Shown piece by piece: positions 34,879 to 46,640 of a stretch of DNA of 64,000 nucleotides (positions within the stretch are counted from its first letter, which is position 1; the number at the start of each line of letters is the position of its first letter). The position numbers and the translations under genes are program-made. Origin of the DNA: Roridomyces roridus (taxonomy: Eukaryota; Basidiomycota; Agaricomycetes; Agaricales; Mycenaceae); NCBI GenBank assembly GCA_029378245.1, contig JARKIF010000023.1:62001-126000 (forward strand), read 5' to 3'. The notes below the pieces were generated by a model. The model did not search any database. It was not told the DNA's origin and saw only the letters and a program-made list of their open reading frames with translations.

Positions 34879-36597
34879 TCATTCAGGGCCATACCAGGCT
34901 CCGTTATCCTCCTGCATTTCCCACATACGATCGGACGGATTCCAGACGTACGAAGAATCATTCTCTTTGGCGACAGAGTACTCGTCAAATTTGGGCTTTG
35001 GGAGATAACCGAGATGGATCTTTAGACCGTGGGCGATTTGTTGTGTCAGGCTAGGGAGGATGTCCACTTGGGACCAGCGGTTGAATTGGACTGCGAGCTC
35101 GGAGAGGCGGGCGATGGGGGAGGAATCGGAATCGGAATCGAGATTACTATTATCGACAGTCCGCGCGAGGACAAAGGCGAGGAGGTCCTCGTCCGAGAGG
35201 GCTTGGTAGTTTAACAGTTTGAGGCGTTCCAGCCTCGGACAGATGGTGGAAGTTGCTTCCGGATGAGTTGCAATTGGTGTGAGCATAGGCACCACCGTGC
35301 TGTCCCGCTGGGGCGGAGCCAGCTGTTGATCGTGGCTAGTTAGCGGCTCGCCCCGAAGCGTCAGGTCGCGCAGCGTGGGTATCGCGCGGAGGAGGTCCAT
35401 GAGAGCGGCGCCCGTGAAAGCGATCATGTCAAGGCAAAGACATTCGAGATGGGTGGAGGAGGAAAGTAGACGGAGAAGGGGATTCGGCGTCGTATCCAAG
35501 TGTGAGACTCGGTCGAGCACACACGAAAGGTATCGCAACTCCGGGGTGTGGATGTTGCGCAGCAGGTTCCACCCGCTACCCAAGACGGAGAGCCGACGCA
35601 GATGCGGCAGATCGCAGGGAGGCTGTTGGGCAGGGGGACTCTGGTGAGCATGCATGCTGAAATAATCAAAGTCGACGTTCAGAGTCTCGAGGCGAGAGCA
35701 CTGTCGCAGTACAGGCAATACGTCGTGCGACCCAGAAGTCTCGTCATGGCCATCATTGGACATGGACAGCGTCAAGTGGAGAAGAGATTCCCAGTGGATC
35801 GAAGCGATCGCCGGGAGCTCGCTCACACGAAGAGACAGCGTTGTCAGCCCATGTGCAGCGAGGAACGGCATGTCAAGATTGTCCCAATAATCTATCGCAG
35901 CTGAACGAAGCATCTGCACATCCTCGGGGACGACTTGCGTCAAGGGTGTGAGATCAAAGGCATCCGCGATCCTGAGTCGCACGGAACCCCAACGAGCCGC
36001 AAATTTGACCAAGGTTTGCAGGAGCATTGTGCATGCGGATCGGTGAGAATCGACGAGGAGATTATCCGTCGGGGGGAAAAATGACGGGCCCTGAACTAGG
36101 GAAAGGGATAATGGCAGGGACCCCGAGCGGGAAAGCCAGGCATCTGCCGTGTCGTTGATGCGTTGCACCATCGTGCTGTCTACCATGGCCGGCGGGCAGA
36201 AGATGTGGAGAGAAGTCCACAAGCGTGGTGTGGAAAGAGCCAGATTCCTCCAATAGCGAGTAATGTGGCAGAGTAGCATCGGAGCGTCAGAGGCTCTCAG
36301 TGTGGCGTTTTCTTTGGAGGGCAGACATGCGACGAATATTTCGCGCACAAGGTCCTCCGGGAGTCGACGGAAGGGAGACACCAAGGCGAGGTGCGCGTCA
36401 ATGAATTGGTGCAAGCTGTCGCGCTTCGCACTCAGCTCGTCAAGCTGGGACTGCAACCGGTTGATTTGTTGCGTCAGGGACGCAGCTTCCGCCTCGGGTC
36501 CGGTCAGAAAGTGGCGCATACGTCCACATTCTGCGTCAGAAAGGACGTCGTTGGTATAGAGCGACTTTTGGAAGGGAGATTCTCTCTCCACGTTCAT
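34879..36597 (-). CDS. F-box-like leucine-rich protein, paralogue 1
   Basis: Single-exon 572-aa protein beginning MNVERESPFQKSLYTNDVLS. Residues about 40-65 form a coiled coil (LTQQINRLQSQLDELSAKRD). The F-box-like helix pair is RLPEDLVREIFVACLPSKEN followed by SDAPMLLCHITRYWRNLALS and TPRLWTSLHI, the layout typical of the large agaricomycete F-box-like families. The remainder is a series of leucine-rich segments (for example LRDLTLRGEPL and CPRLERLKLLNYQALSDED) ending near 34879 with EDNGAWYGPE. Such proteins are thought to present substrates to SCF ubiquitin ligases. Two more paralogues occur in this window, one destroyed (41234-58334) and one intact (59697-61367). Confidence 0.82.
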   Translation of the reverse strand: MNVERESPFQKSLYTNDVLSDAECGRMRHFLTGPEAEAASLTQQINRLQSQLDELSAKRDSLHQFIDAHLALVSPFRRLPEDLVREIFVACLPSKENATLRASDAPMLLCHITRYWRNLALSTPRLWTSLHIFCPPAMVDSTMVQRINDTADAWLSRSGSLPLSLSLVQGPSFFPPTDNLLVDSHRSACTMLLQTLVKFAARWGSVRLRIADAFDLTPLTQVVPEDVQMLRSAAIDYWDNLDMPFLAAHGLTTLSLRVSELPAIASIHWESLLHLTLSMSNDGHDETSGSHDVLPVLRQCSRLETLNVDFDYFSMHAHQSPPAQQPPCDLPHLRRLSVLGSGWNLLRNIHTPELRYLSCVLDRVSHLDTTPNPLLRLLSSSTHLECLCLDMIAFTGAALMDLLRAIPTLRDLTLRGEPLTSHDQQLAPPQRDSTVVPMLTPIATHPEATSTICPRLERLKLLNYQALSDEDLLAFVLARTVDNSNLDSDSDSSPIARLSELAVQFNRWSQVDILPSLTQQIAHGLKIHLGYLPKPKFDEYSVAKENDSSYVWNPSDRMWEMQEDNGAWYGPE

Positions 36598-36769
36598 GGT
36601 TACGCTACTACGGCGGGGAAACGATAAGCAGTGGGCCTGAGAACTCGTAGTCAGAGGATAAACGCACCTCAGGACTGTGGTGCTGGTGAGAAAGCCTGTG
36701 ACTATGACTCATCCGGGTCGCACATCATTCGGCCGACGCGGGCCGACCAGCGACTTGGCACCAACCACC

Positions 36770-38882
36770 ATGTCGACATTCTGGGTGGTCTTATTCTTGC
36801 ATTGCCTCTCCGTCCTCGCGAATCAGACAGTTTTCAATGGAACAGCTCGCACCAGCAGGTACCGATCCTTGACTAGCGCGATGAGGCAATTACAGACACA
36901 CATCCTTATCTCAGCCCACCGGCCTACGATGACGGCTTATTTACGCCCTTGGAGGACCTGAACGCGCTATCCCTGACCCAATTAAGCGTCCTGGGCCACC
37001 CCGCCTTCCCGAACTACAGCGTGCGCATCAAGAAGACTGCCTTTTGCGACGGTACCGTCAGGTGAGTTCCTCCACTCCGATAAGCGTGTATTACTTGACT
37101 CAAGATGAGCGCCTACACGGGATACATCGACATTGAAGCTCGGCATATATTCTTCTATTTTTTCGAGAGCAGGAGCGACCCCGACACGGACGATGTGATA
37201 TTTTGGACGAACGGAGGTGCGTGTGAGCTGGCGCTCAGTCTTGAAAGAATTGGCTGATGTACACTTCAGGACCGGGATGCAGCTCCAGCCTTGGACTGTT
37301 CATGGAACTTGGTGCGTCCCCGTCTTCTTGTGTTTGCACCATTTGCCCACCGATAATTCAGGCCCCTGCCGCATCTCGGACGACAATGGCCCGTCCTTCC
37401 ATCCCGAGAGTTGGAACACCAACGCAAACATCTTCTTCGTGGACCAGCCTATCGGCGTTGGCTTCAGTTATGCCGACTACGGAGAGAGCGTCGTCAGTTT
37501 CCCCTTGTCCGAAGTGAAATTACCTCACACATACATTGATCCAGAGCACGACCGAAGAGGCGGCCATAGATATCGCAGCGTTCATCTTTGTGTTCTTCGA
37601 GCACTTTACAAAATTCAAGGGTCGGGCGTTCCACATGGCGGGCGAATCATACGGGGTGCGTCGTACGAGCATTTGTCCCGAGACCGTGTACTCAGGCCGA
37701 TTTACGCAGGGCCGCTACGTCCCTGTCTTTGCAGCTGAAGTTTACGACCAAAATGCCAAGCTTCTTGCCGAGGGATTCACCCCCATCAACCTCAAGTCTG
37801 TCATGATTGGTGAATGCTGGGTGGATCGCTTGTCGTGAGGCATTGACTTTTATTTCAGGAAACGGGCGTACGAACCTTTACCAACAACTGACTTCGTCCT
37901 TCGACATGCAGTGTACTGCCGCTTCAGTGCCGCCTACACTCGGCGTTGCGTGAGTTTGTTAAGTGCATTCCTACTCCTTGTTCTTGAATAATTGATTCAG
38001 AGAATGTGCTCGCATGAAGCAGATGGTGCGTGCGACCCTTTCATTTTCGATTCGTTAATCGGCGTAAACCAGATTCCCCGATGCGAGAAGAGACTGAAAG
38101 AATCTTGCGTAGACAAGTTCGATGCGGTCGACTGCCTTGCCGCCTGGTCTTTCTGCGCAACACATCTTGAGGTGCCATTTTGGCTGTCTGGTATGTCCAT
38201 CTCTTACACCGCTCCTTCCTCTTCTAATGCAACGACAGAGCGCAATCCATATGATATATCCCAGCCTTGCGACGCAAAGGGCATGGAGGACTTGTGTTAT
38301 CCTGTTACTCGGTATATACGTACCCACTTTCTTGCATTCTCTCCTCGCTCACGTACACTCAGACACATATCCAACTACCTCTCCCGCCCCTCAGTCCGAA
38401 AAACTCTGGGCGTCGATCCCTCCGTCCCAGCCAACTTCTCCTCCTGTTCACCCACCGTTGGCGAGGCCTTCAACGTCTATTCGGACACCCTCCGCGTCAA
38501 TGAAGATTACGTCGGCGCACTTCTCGAACGGGGCGTGCGCGTGCTTATTTATGTGGGGACGTACGACTGGATATGTAATTGGGTAGGCAATGAGCGGTGG
38601 ACGCTTGCCTTGGAGTGGAGTGGAAAGGAGGCGTTCAATAAGGAGGCGTTGAGACCGTGGGCGGTTGGTGGGGATTTGATTGGCAAGGGGAGGGCCGGGT
38701 TGGTGAGGAGTGCCAAGGGGTTGACCTTCTTGACTGTGGATGCTGCAGGGCATATGGTGCGTTTTTGACTGAACTTGATGTTTCTGGGCTCATTGTTGGT
38801 TGCCTGGTTGCAGGTTCCGTACGATAAGCCGACCGAGGCATTGGATCTCATGCAGCGGTGGATATCTGAGGAAGGCTTCTGA
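36770..38882 (+). CDS. serine carboxypeptidase, family S10
   Basis: About ten exons. The signal peptide is MSTFWVVLFLHCLSVLANQT. Catalytic landmarks: oxyanion region FWTNGGPGCSSSLGLFMELG, nucleophile serine in FHMAGESYG, the aspartate region in VLIYVGTYDWICNWVGNERW, and the histidine in VDAAGHMVPYDKPTEALDLM. Other family blocks include YTGYIDIEARHIFFYFFESR and NIFFVDQPIGVGFSYADYGE. The enzyme removes C-terminal residues from peptides, in the vacuole or outside the cell; no ER-retention signal is seen. It starts at 36770 and stops at 38882. It lies divergent from F-box gene 1, 172 bp away. All triad residues are present, so I judge it functional. Confidence 0.9.
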
Positions 38883-39282
38883 ACGGGAACAATTTTCTTT
38901 TGCCCAGGATTGAATGCGGAATCGTGTGCAGTGACAAGTCATCTGTTCAAACGTTCACGTGGTTGATCAACTTTCCCGTCCGATAATTCTCTACTCTCCG
39001 CTTGCGACAGTCCGAATAGAACGTTGCGAGATACCGGCGAAATCATGAACAAGACCGTACGGCAAATGAACCAAACCTCGGACATTCAGGGAAACTCTAA
39101 ACGCCCCGAGACTTTGTCGAGGTCATGTTGCCGCCGATATGCATTTGATCCGGGGTATTGCCGACGAACTTCGAGAACCGGCGGCATGTATTTCTTGCGC
39201 TGGAAAAGTTTCGGCAAAGAGCTCGGATTAACTCGTTGACTACAAAAATGCAGCACCGTCGTCTCCTACCGATAACGGTATC
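38883..39282. promoter_or_regulatory. intergenic region upstream of the GH7 gene
   Basis: 400 bp. Must hold the GH7 promoter. I see no clear TATA box or repeat. Confidence 0.4.
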
Positions 39283-40781
39283 ATGCTGTCCATTCTCCTG
39301 CTAGCGTCCGTCGCTGCGGCTCAGCAAATTGGCACTTTCACGCCAGAGGTCCACCCGCAGATCACCTACAAAACTTGTCAGAAGTACGCTGGGTGTGAGA
39401 CACGTCGAGGGAGCATCACTCTCGATGCCAACTACCGCTGGCTGCATACCGCTAGGTATTCATCATTCCCTCTGATTCAATTGGGTATAATCTCATTTGT
39501 GCAGCGGACAGACGTGCAACCCCGGCGGGTTCAACCGAACTCTCTGTCCCGATGCCGAGACTTGCGGCGAAACCTGCGCGCTGGACGGGGCAGACTATGC
39601 TGGGACTTATGGCGTCACTACCAACGGCAGTGCTCTCAGCCTCCTTTTCGGCAGTGGCGGGGCGCGTGTATATCTTCTCGACGACACCGGCGAGAACTAT
39701 GTCAACTTCCAAGTCATGAACCAGGAGTTTACTTTCGACATCGATGTTTCCAACGTCCCGTGTGCGTACAATGGCGCGCTGTATTTTTCCGAGATGCCCG
39801 TCAACGGAGGGGCTTCTCCGACCAACGCTGCTGGTGCGGCCTACGGCACGGGATACTGTGACTCGCAGTGCCCAACCGGAATCAACTTTGTTAACGGAAC
39901 GGTGCGTGTGTTAATGAGCCTTTCTTTTACATACTAAATTGCCTCAGACCAACGTCGATGGCTCTCTGGGCTCTTGCTGCAACGAGATGGATTTATGGGA
40001 AGCCAACAGCCTCGACACCCAACTGACTCCCCACCCATGCAATGTCAGCGGCGAGTTCATCTGCACCGGCTCGGGCTGCAGCAATCTCTGCGACCCCTCG
40101 GGTTGTGAATTCAACCCCTTCCGCGTATCCAGCCAGACATTCTACGGACCTGGCTCGGACAACGTCGTCGACACCACCAAGGTCATGACCGTCGTCACCC
40201 AATTCATCACCGACGACGGCACCTCCTCGGGCACGCTCTCCGAGATCAAGCGCTTCTACGTGCAAGACAACAAAATCATCCCCAACTCGGTTGTCACCCT
40301 CCCCGGTCTTCCCGAGGTCAACTCAATCACGTCGGATTACTGCACAGCCAAGATGGACGTCCTCGATGATTCGACGGCGTTCAATGTGCATGGTGGGTTG
40401 GCCCAGATGGGTGCGTCGCTTGCACGCGGAGCGGTGCTCGTCGTCAGCTTGTGGGATGACCTCGGTGGTGGGATGACTTGGTTGGACGGTCAACAAGGAA
40501 CTGTCGGCCAGCCGGGAACGCTTCGGGGCCCGTGTACCGCCGCGGATGTCGTCTCTGACTCCTCCACTTCCGTCACATTCTCAAATATCCGTGTTGGGGA
40601 TCTCAACAGCACGTTTACTGCGGTGCACTATGCACAGTGTGGAGGTGAGTAGTCTCTTACAAAAAAACAATAACATTGTAACTCATCTTGCATTACAGGT
40701 TCTCCCTGGGATGGGCCGACGATATGCGCCGAAGGGCTTTCGTGTACCGCTTTGAACGAATTTTACAGCCAGTGCCTGTAG
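39283..40781 (+). CDS. GH7 beta-1,4-glucanase, endoglucanase-like, with directly attached CBM1
   Basis: Four exons. The signal peptide is [15 protein letters not shown]. Catalytic-domain blocks: [53 protein letters not shown] and the nucleophile/acid motif [13 protein letters not shown] (E-x-D-x-x-E intact). The loop following SLWDD is short ([10 protein letters not shown], replacing the HYANMLWLDS-type loop of cellobiohydrolases), and GYCDSQCP and LTPHPC are as in Cel7B-type enzymes. I therefore favour an endoglucanase-like open cleft. The domain ends [20 protein letters not shown] and passes almost at once into CBM1 residues [18 protein letters not shown] and NEFYSQCL, the module being interrupted by an intron. 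It stops at 40781. It acts on cellulose outside the cell. The lack of a Ser/Thr linker is unusual. Confidence 0.9.
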
Positions 40782-41233
40782 TTCCCGTGTTCTCCTCTAA
40801 TAACAATCTTCTGCAGTATAAAATTTTATAGCCAATGTTGTAAATTATGATCCGTCTCTTCTCTGTGCATGAACGCGAACGATTTGTCAGCAATGAATTG
40901 CCGCTATGCCCATTTCAGAATGCACATACTTCGTCGGCCGCTCAAAAACCATTGGATAGGAATGGAGACGAAGCGACTGCGGGCTCGGCGACGTGAGTGG
41001 TCCAGCTTGATTTATGTATGAGGGAGAGTTTGGCGAATTAGACTTGGTCGAGATCGGAGCAGGCATCAAGGATCATTTCTGGATGAAGGCACACGCAAAG
41101 TGAGGCAATTACAGAACTGGGACACTGGACCGTACTTCAATATTGGTGAGCGTGTACGGTTTCATTCCAAGGTGGGGAAAAATGTGTAAAGGGTCGACGA
41201 TAAAAGGATACAAGAGGCCGCTGGAAACGAGAA
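40782..41233. other. intergenic stretch
   Basis: 3' region of the GH7 gene and of the F-box pseudogene. Nothing recognised. Confidence 0.4.
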
Positions 41234-42691
41234 TTACCTCTGACGATACCAGCCTGTGTACTCGTCGGGAAAGAGCCAAACGCGCGCTTCCGGGTTCCAT
41301 ACATGCCAAGGATCATTGGCATGAGCGGCCGAGTACGGAGGAGAGAACGTTGGCTGTGGCTGATAAACGAGATGTATCTTGAGACCGCCGGCGATTTGCT
41401 GCGCCAGGTAAGGGAGAATGTCCACTTGGGACCACCGGTTGAAGTGGGCTGCGAGCTCCGATAGGCGGGAGATGGACGTGGAATATGGATTAGGAGGAGT
41501 GGTCCGCGCGAGGACGAAGGCGAGGAGGTCCTCGTCTGAGAGTGCGTGGTGATTCAGCAGTTTGAGGCGTTCCAACCGCGGGCATATCGTGGAAGTGGGA
41601 TGAGGAGACAGCATGGGCACCACCCCAGCATCTTGGTGGCGCCTAGTGCCCAGCTGATCAGGAGCAACTCGCGGCTCGCCCCGCAGCGTTAGGTCGCGCA
41701 GCATGGGTATCGCGCGGAGGACTTCCATAAGAGTATCGCGCGAGATTCGAGTCGTGTCGAGGCAGAGGCACTCGATATAATTGGTGGAGGAGACCAAACG
41801 CAGGACGGGGTTTGGTGTTTCCCCGCGTGGAAATTGGCTGAGCACACACGACAGATATTGCAGCTCCGGGGCATTGATGCTGGGAAGTAAAGCCCACGCG
41901 GTCCCCAAAACGGAGAGCCGACGCAAATGCAGGAAATCGCAAAGAGGCCGCTGAGGATGAAGATTGGTACCCTGGTGAGCATGCATGTTGAAATCAAAGT
42001 CCAGGTTCAGACTCTCGAGGCGGGAGCACTGCCGCAGTATAGGCAACGGATCATGCGCCCCAGGGGTTTCGCCAGGGCGCCGTTCGGTAACAAGGGTCAA
42101 GTGGCGAAGGGACTCCCAATGGATTGAAGCGACGTCCGTCGGGAGCTCTTCAACGCGAAGAGACAGTGCCGTCAGCCCGTGTGCGCCGAGGAACGACGTT
42201 GACATCCCATCCCAAGAATGTATGGCGGCTGAATGGAGCATCTGCACATCCTCGGGTGCGACTTGTGCCAAGGGTGCGACGTCAAAGGCATCTGCGATAT
42301 TGAGTCGTACAGAACCCCAACGAGGGGCGAATTTGACGATGGTTTCCAAGAGCGTCGTGCATGCAGAACGATGGGAATGGATGAGCTGGCTGCTGGCGTT
42401 CTGAAAAACGCATGGCCCTGGACGAGAGAAATGGATAGCGGCAGACAACCTGAGCGGGAGAGCCAGGCATTCGCCGCCTCGTCCATCCGTTGCAACATCG
42501 ACACTGTGCCGTCGTTTATGAGTGGAGGGCTGAAGATGTGGAGTGACGCCCACAAGCGCGGTGTGGAAAGGGCCATGTCCCTCCAATAGCGCGTAATATG
42601 GCAAAGTAGGATCGGAGCGTCGGACGCCCTCAATGTCGCGTTTTCCTTGGAGGGCAGACATGCGACGAATATTTCGCGCACAACGTCATCC

Positions 42692-42804
42692 TGAGAAACG
42701 CAGGCTCTGCACTGCGGTCGAGCGTAAGTCGATAAGACCCACGTGACGACCGCAGGTAGCTATGTACCGCGTAGTTCTAGTGAGTTAATATACTACTTTT
42801 AACA
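42692..42804 (-). repeat. copia 3' LTR (113 bp)
   Basis: TG...CA-bounded repeat at the left edge, 3' LTR for the minus-strand element. Apart from a 50-bp segment absent here, it is identical to the other LTR by eye. Very short for an LTR. Confidence 0.85.
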
Positions 42805-42815
42805 CTCCCCCCTAA
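42805..42815 (-). other. copia polypurine tract
   Basis: On the minus strand, TTAGGGGGGAG directly abuts the 3' LTR, the expected primer site for plus-strand DNA synthesis. Confidence 0.7.
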
Positions 42816-42833
42816 CGAGATGGAACATACGCG

Positions 42834-45328
42834 TTAAAAAATACCCATCATTTGGCGGAATTCCTCCACCTTAACCCGTCCCAGTGATTTTGTGAGAAGG
42901 TCGGCGGGCATTTCGACGCCAGGGAGATGGACAATCCGAATGATTCCACGCTCCACGGCTTCCCGTAGCCAGTAGAATCGGAGGTCAAGGTGCTTCATGC
43001 GCCCGTGGTGTTCGGGGTTCTTCGCAACAGCGATTGCCGACTGGTTGTCGACGTAGAGGGTAGACGGCTTGTCCACTGTATATCCGAATTCATGGAAGAG
43101 ATTGCGGAGGTACATGATCTCCATGCCCGCCGAGCACGCCGCGACATATTCTGCCTCAGTAGTCGACAGAGTAACGATCGTCTGCAGGCGGCTCGACCAG
43201 CTGACGGCACCGGTACCGATCTTGACGACCATCCCAGAAGTAGACCGCCCGTTGTCTGGATTTCCTCCGTGGTCCGCATCCGAGTAAGTGGTGAATATGT
43301 CGTCAGTCGGTGAATTTGCCGGTGAGTAGGTGAGTTTCATGTCGAGGGTACCCTTCAGGTAGCGCAGGAGATGCTTGAGTGCCCTCCAATGGATTGGACC
43401 TGGGTTGGCGTTGAAACGGCATAGTACACTGATGGTCTGTGCGATGTCGGCGCGGGTGACGTTTGCGAGGTAAGTCAGTGCCCCGGTAGCGTTCGCGTAG
43501 GGCTTGTCTTGCATGTATGCGATGTCCTCCGGAGTTGTTGCGCACATGGACTCGGAAAGCTTCACGGCGGGGTCCATTGGCGTCAGAACGGGGTTGCAAT
43601 CGGACATGCCGAAACGCTCGAGAACGTCAAGGATGTATTGACGTTGCGAGAGGGAGATGGTCCGATTGGGACGGTCACGAATGACCTCGACTCCGAGAAG
43701 GAATGTAGTGGGCCCAAGGTCGCGAAGCTTGAACGCCTTCTTGAGGTCGTCCTTGAGTTGTTGAATGCCGGTTTTGCTCTTGGACGCGATGGTTATGTCA
43801 TCGACAAATACCGGCACGAGGATCCGGTCTTCACCTCGCTTCCACACCCACACACTATGCTCACACCGAACGCGCTCGAATCCCAGCTCGCGCAAGGTCT
43901 TGTCTAACTTTTGGTGCCAAATTCTCGATGCTTGTTTCAGTCCGTAGATGGATTTCACCAGCTTCCACACCCAACTCAAATCCTTCTGCACGAAACCTTC
44001 AGGCTGGCGCATGTAGACGTCGGTGTCGATCTCGCCATTCAAGAACGCGGATGATATGTCGACGCTTTCAAGCTCAAGGTCCTCGAGGGCTGCGATGGCG
44101 ATGATGGTGCGGAGAGCTGCCCATTTGGGAGTCGGTGCGAATGTATCATCGAAATCCAATCCCGGGCGCTGATGATTTCCCATAGCCACGACACGGCCCT
44201 TGTAGCGCTCGATAGAGCCGTCTGCATTGCGCTTGACTTTGAAGACCCATCGGCTCCCTATCACCTTCTGACCAGGGGGTACCGGCACGAGCTCAAACGT
44301 CCCGTTTTCAATGAGGGCATTGATCTCGTCGCATGCGGCTTGGTGGTACTTGTCAGCGTCGGGGCGTCGCATTGCCTCAGCGTACGTCCGTGGTTCCGTG
44401 TCGTGTGCTGAGGCTGCAAACACAAATTCGAAGGCTTCCTGCAAGGTCAGGGTCTCCTCTGGTGCGTAGACGTACTCAAGACCCGCGCTCAAGGCTGACT
44501 CGGCTGCAAAATCAGCTTCTTCGGGTTCCAAAGGTCGATTTGGCTCCTCGTCTGGCACGTTGTAGGAGTCAAAGTCGCGAGGGTTTTCGTCAAGACGAAG
44601 GAAATCAGGTACGTCATCTTTCAAACGCTCCGCCTCAGTTCGGCGATGATAAGTGCGACGTGGCTGTAGCTGGGGAGTTGCTGGTGGCGTCGTTAACGGC
44701 GATGAGCTCGCGAACGGTGATTCGGGACGAGGAGGTGGTGTCTCCGGACGAGAAGGCGGAGGATCGGCACTGCTGTGCTCTCCCCCCTCATCCGCCGTGT
44801 CCTCGTGTGGGACGTAGACGGCGGGAATAGGCTGCGGCGGTGGCGCCGGGTCGAGGATTTTGGGGCTGTTGCCGGGGAAGTATCTTTCATCAAAGTCTGT
44901 GCGGTCGCTGATGATGAGCTTCTTAGATTTCGGATCCCAGAAGCGCCACCCTGGGTACTCCAAGTCAATGCCGACAAATATGCACTTCCTGGCGTGTGCA
45001 CCGATGCTCTTCGGGCTGCGTTTGGCTTTCTTGACGTGGACGTAAGCTGCACATCCGAATACACGGAAATTGGAAACATTTGGTTTTCCCTTTACCCAGG
45101 AAGCCCGCGGGATGCTGTCGTCGGGATTCGCCGATGTAGGTGTGTGATTTCGGAGTATATTGAAGTAATCCACCGCCAAGCCCCAGAATGATGCAGGCAG
45201 TCCAGCCTCCGTGAGCATAGCCGTGACATGCTCACCCATAATACGGTTCCCAATCTCCGCGACGCCGTTCTGGTGAGGCTCATCGGCTATCGTGTGACGC
45301 CGCTGAATGCCAAATTCTTTACAGAACG
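42834..45328 (-). CDS. copia Pol, 3' part: end of integrase, reverse transcriptase and RNase H
   Basis: Open from 45328 to 42834 (the longest ATG-led part is 801 aa). It begins within the integrase core (FCKEFGIQRRHTIADEPHQN, with the catalytic Glu side in GVAEIGNRIMGEHV). It then carries the integrase C-terminal region (VFGCAAYVHVKKAKRSPKSI), a Pro-rich spacer and the reverse transcriptase (SRWVFKVKRNADGSIERYKG, VDISSAFLNGEI, GLKQASRIWHQKL, and the catalytic FVDDITIA in the YVDD position). RNase H follows (YSDADHGGNPDNGRSTSG, STTEAEYVA, LYVDNQSAIAVAKNPEHHGR). No internal stops were seen. It is separated from the rest of integrase by the insert at 45329-49271. Confidence 0.92.
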
Positions 45329-45999
45329 TGTAGTACTGATGAGCGTGCGAGATCAGTACTGATTCTTGTGACAGCGGAGTGACGCGTGACCCGTGCTTCT
45401 CTCATCACACCACAACAATCTGCCAGCAATTCATGCAATGCATCTCTTACGTCGACGAATCCACCCTCCAACATGTCCGAAATCTTTCTATGGCCACTTC
45501 TGATCTTCCTGCTTCCGCTTCCATCCGCCGACACACCTTTCTTTGCCTGTTTTCTCTCCGGATACACTTGTTTCACTTGGACTTCAACGGGACGACGTAG
45601 ATGAGTGGCGGCTAGGACTGAGGTGCGCTCGATTGATCCTATGAACATCTATTCGCTTCTTCTCTTCCATATCTCTCCATACCGAGCCTGGCATAGCACC
45701 ACGACATCCGCCATCGCTTGCTCTCGAATGGGGCATATCCTTACTGCTAACCTACGCCGACGGTCTTATTGCCTGGGACATCAAACATCTTACTCGGGCA
45801 TGTACCTCATTCTCATAGTCAACAGTCAACAATTCCACCGCTCTCTGTGCACTCGAGTGCTGGATCACCTCAGAACGCTACTGTCTTAGCGCCGCTTCTC
45901 TACGAGTCCCCTCTTGCTGGTTATTGAATTCCCATTTTTATATGCATCTCTCTATGCTATCGAGTGTTGACTACCCGTATTCTTCTGATAACCGCTATC

Positions 46000-46640
46000 G
46001 TGGGGCATCAATTACTCTTCAATCATTCGGGAGTCGAAAATCCCATGACATTCATTCATTTTCGGGCGTTGAGCCCCCTTCAAGCATTCGGGAGTCTGGT
46101 TCCCATGACATACATACATTCATTCCCGGACATCGAGTCCCCTTCAAGCATTCGGGCGTCCAGTGCCCATGACATTCGGGTTTCAACGTCATTCATTCAT
46201 TTTTGGGCCTCGAGTCCCTCTTCAAGAATTCGGGCGTCCAGTGCCCATGACATTCGGGTTTCAACGCCCATGACATTCATTCATTCATTTTCGGGCTTCG
46301 AGTCCCTCTTCAAGAATTCGGGCGTCCAGTGCCCATGACATTCGGGTTTCAATGCCCATGACATTCATTCATTCAATTCGGGCTTCAAGTCCCTCTTCAA
46401 GAATTTGTGCCCATGACATTCATTCATTCATTTCGGGCATCAAGTCTCATTCAGGCATTCGGGCGTCAAGTTCCCATGATTCTTTTATTCCAGGCATCCA
46501 GTTCCCACTTTCTTTCGGGCATCCAGTTCCCACTCCTTACGGGTATCCAGTTCTCATCATGTTTTCTTTGGGCATCCAATTCCCCAACAATTCCCGATTG
46601 TTTCTCATGGGCATCTAATTCCCTATTCTGTACGGGAAAG
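46000..46640 (+). repeat. minisatellite with CATTCGGGCGTC / CCCATGACATTC units
   Basis: Irregular tandem repeats of about 40-90 bp built from ATTCGGGCGTCCAGTGCCCA, TGACATTCATTCATT and TCGAGTCCCTCTTCAAGAAT, decaying towards the right into TTCCCACTTTCTTTCGGGCA. Non-coding in all frames. Confidence 0.8.

Noticed and set aside
46000..46640. CRISPR-like array
   Set aside because: Repeats are irregular with no unique constant-length spacers, and the DNA is eukaryotic; it is a minisatellite.
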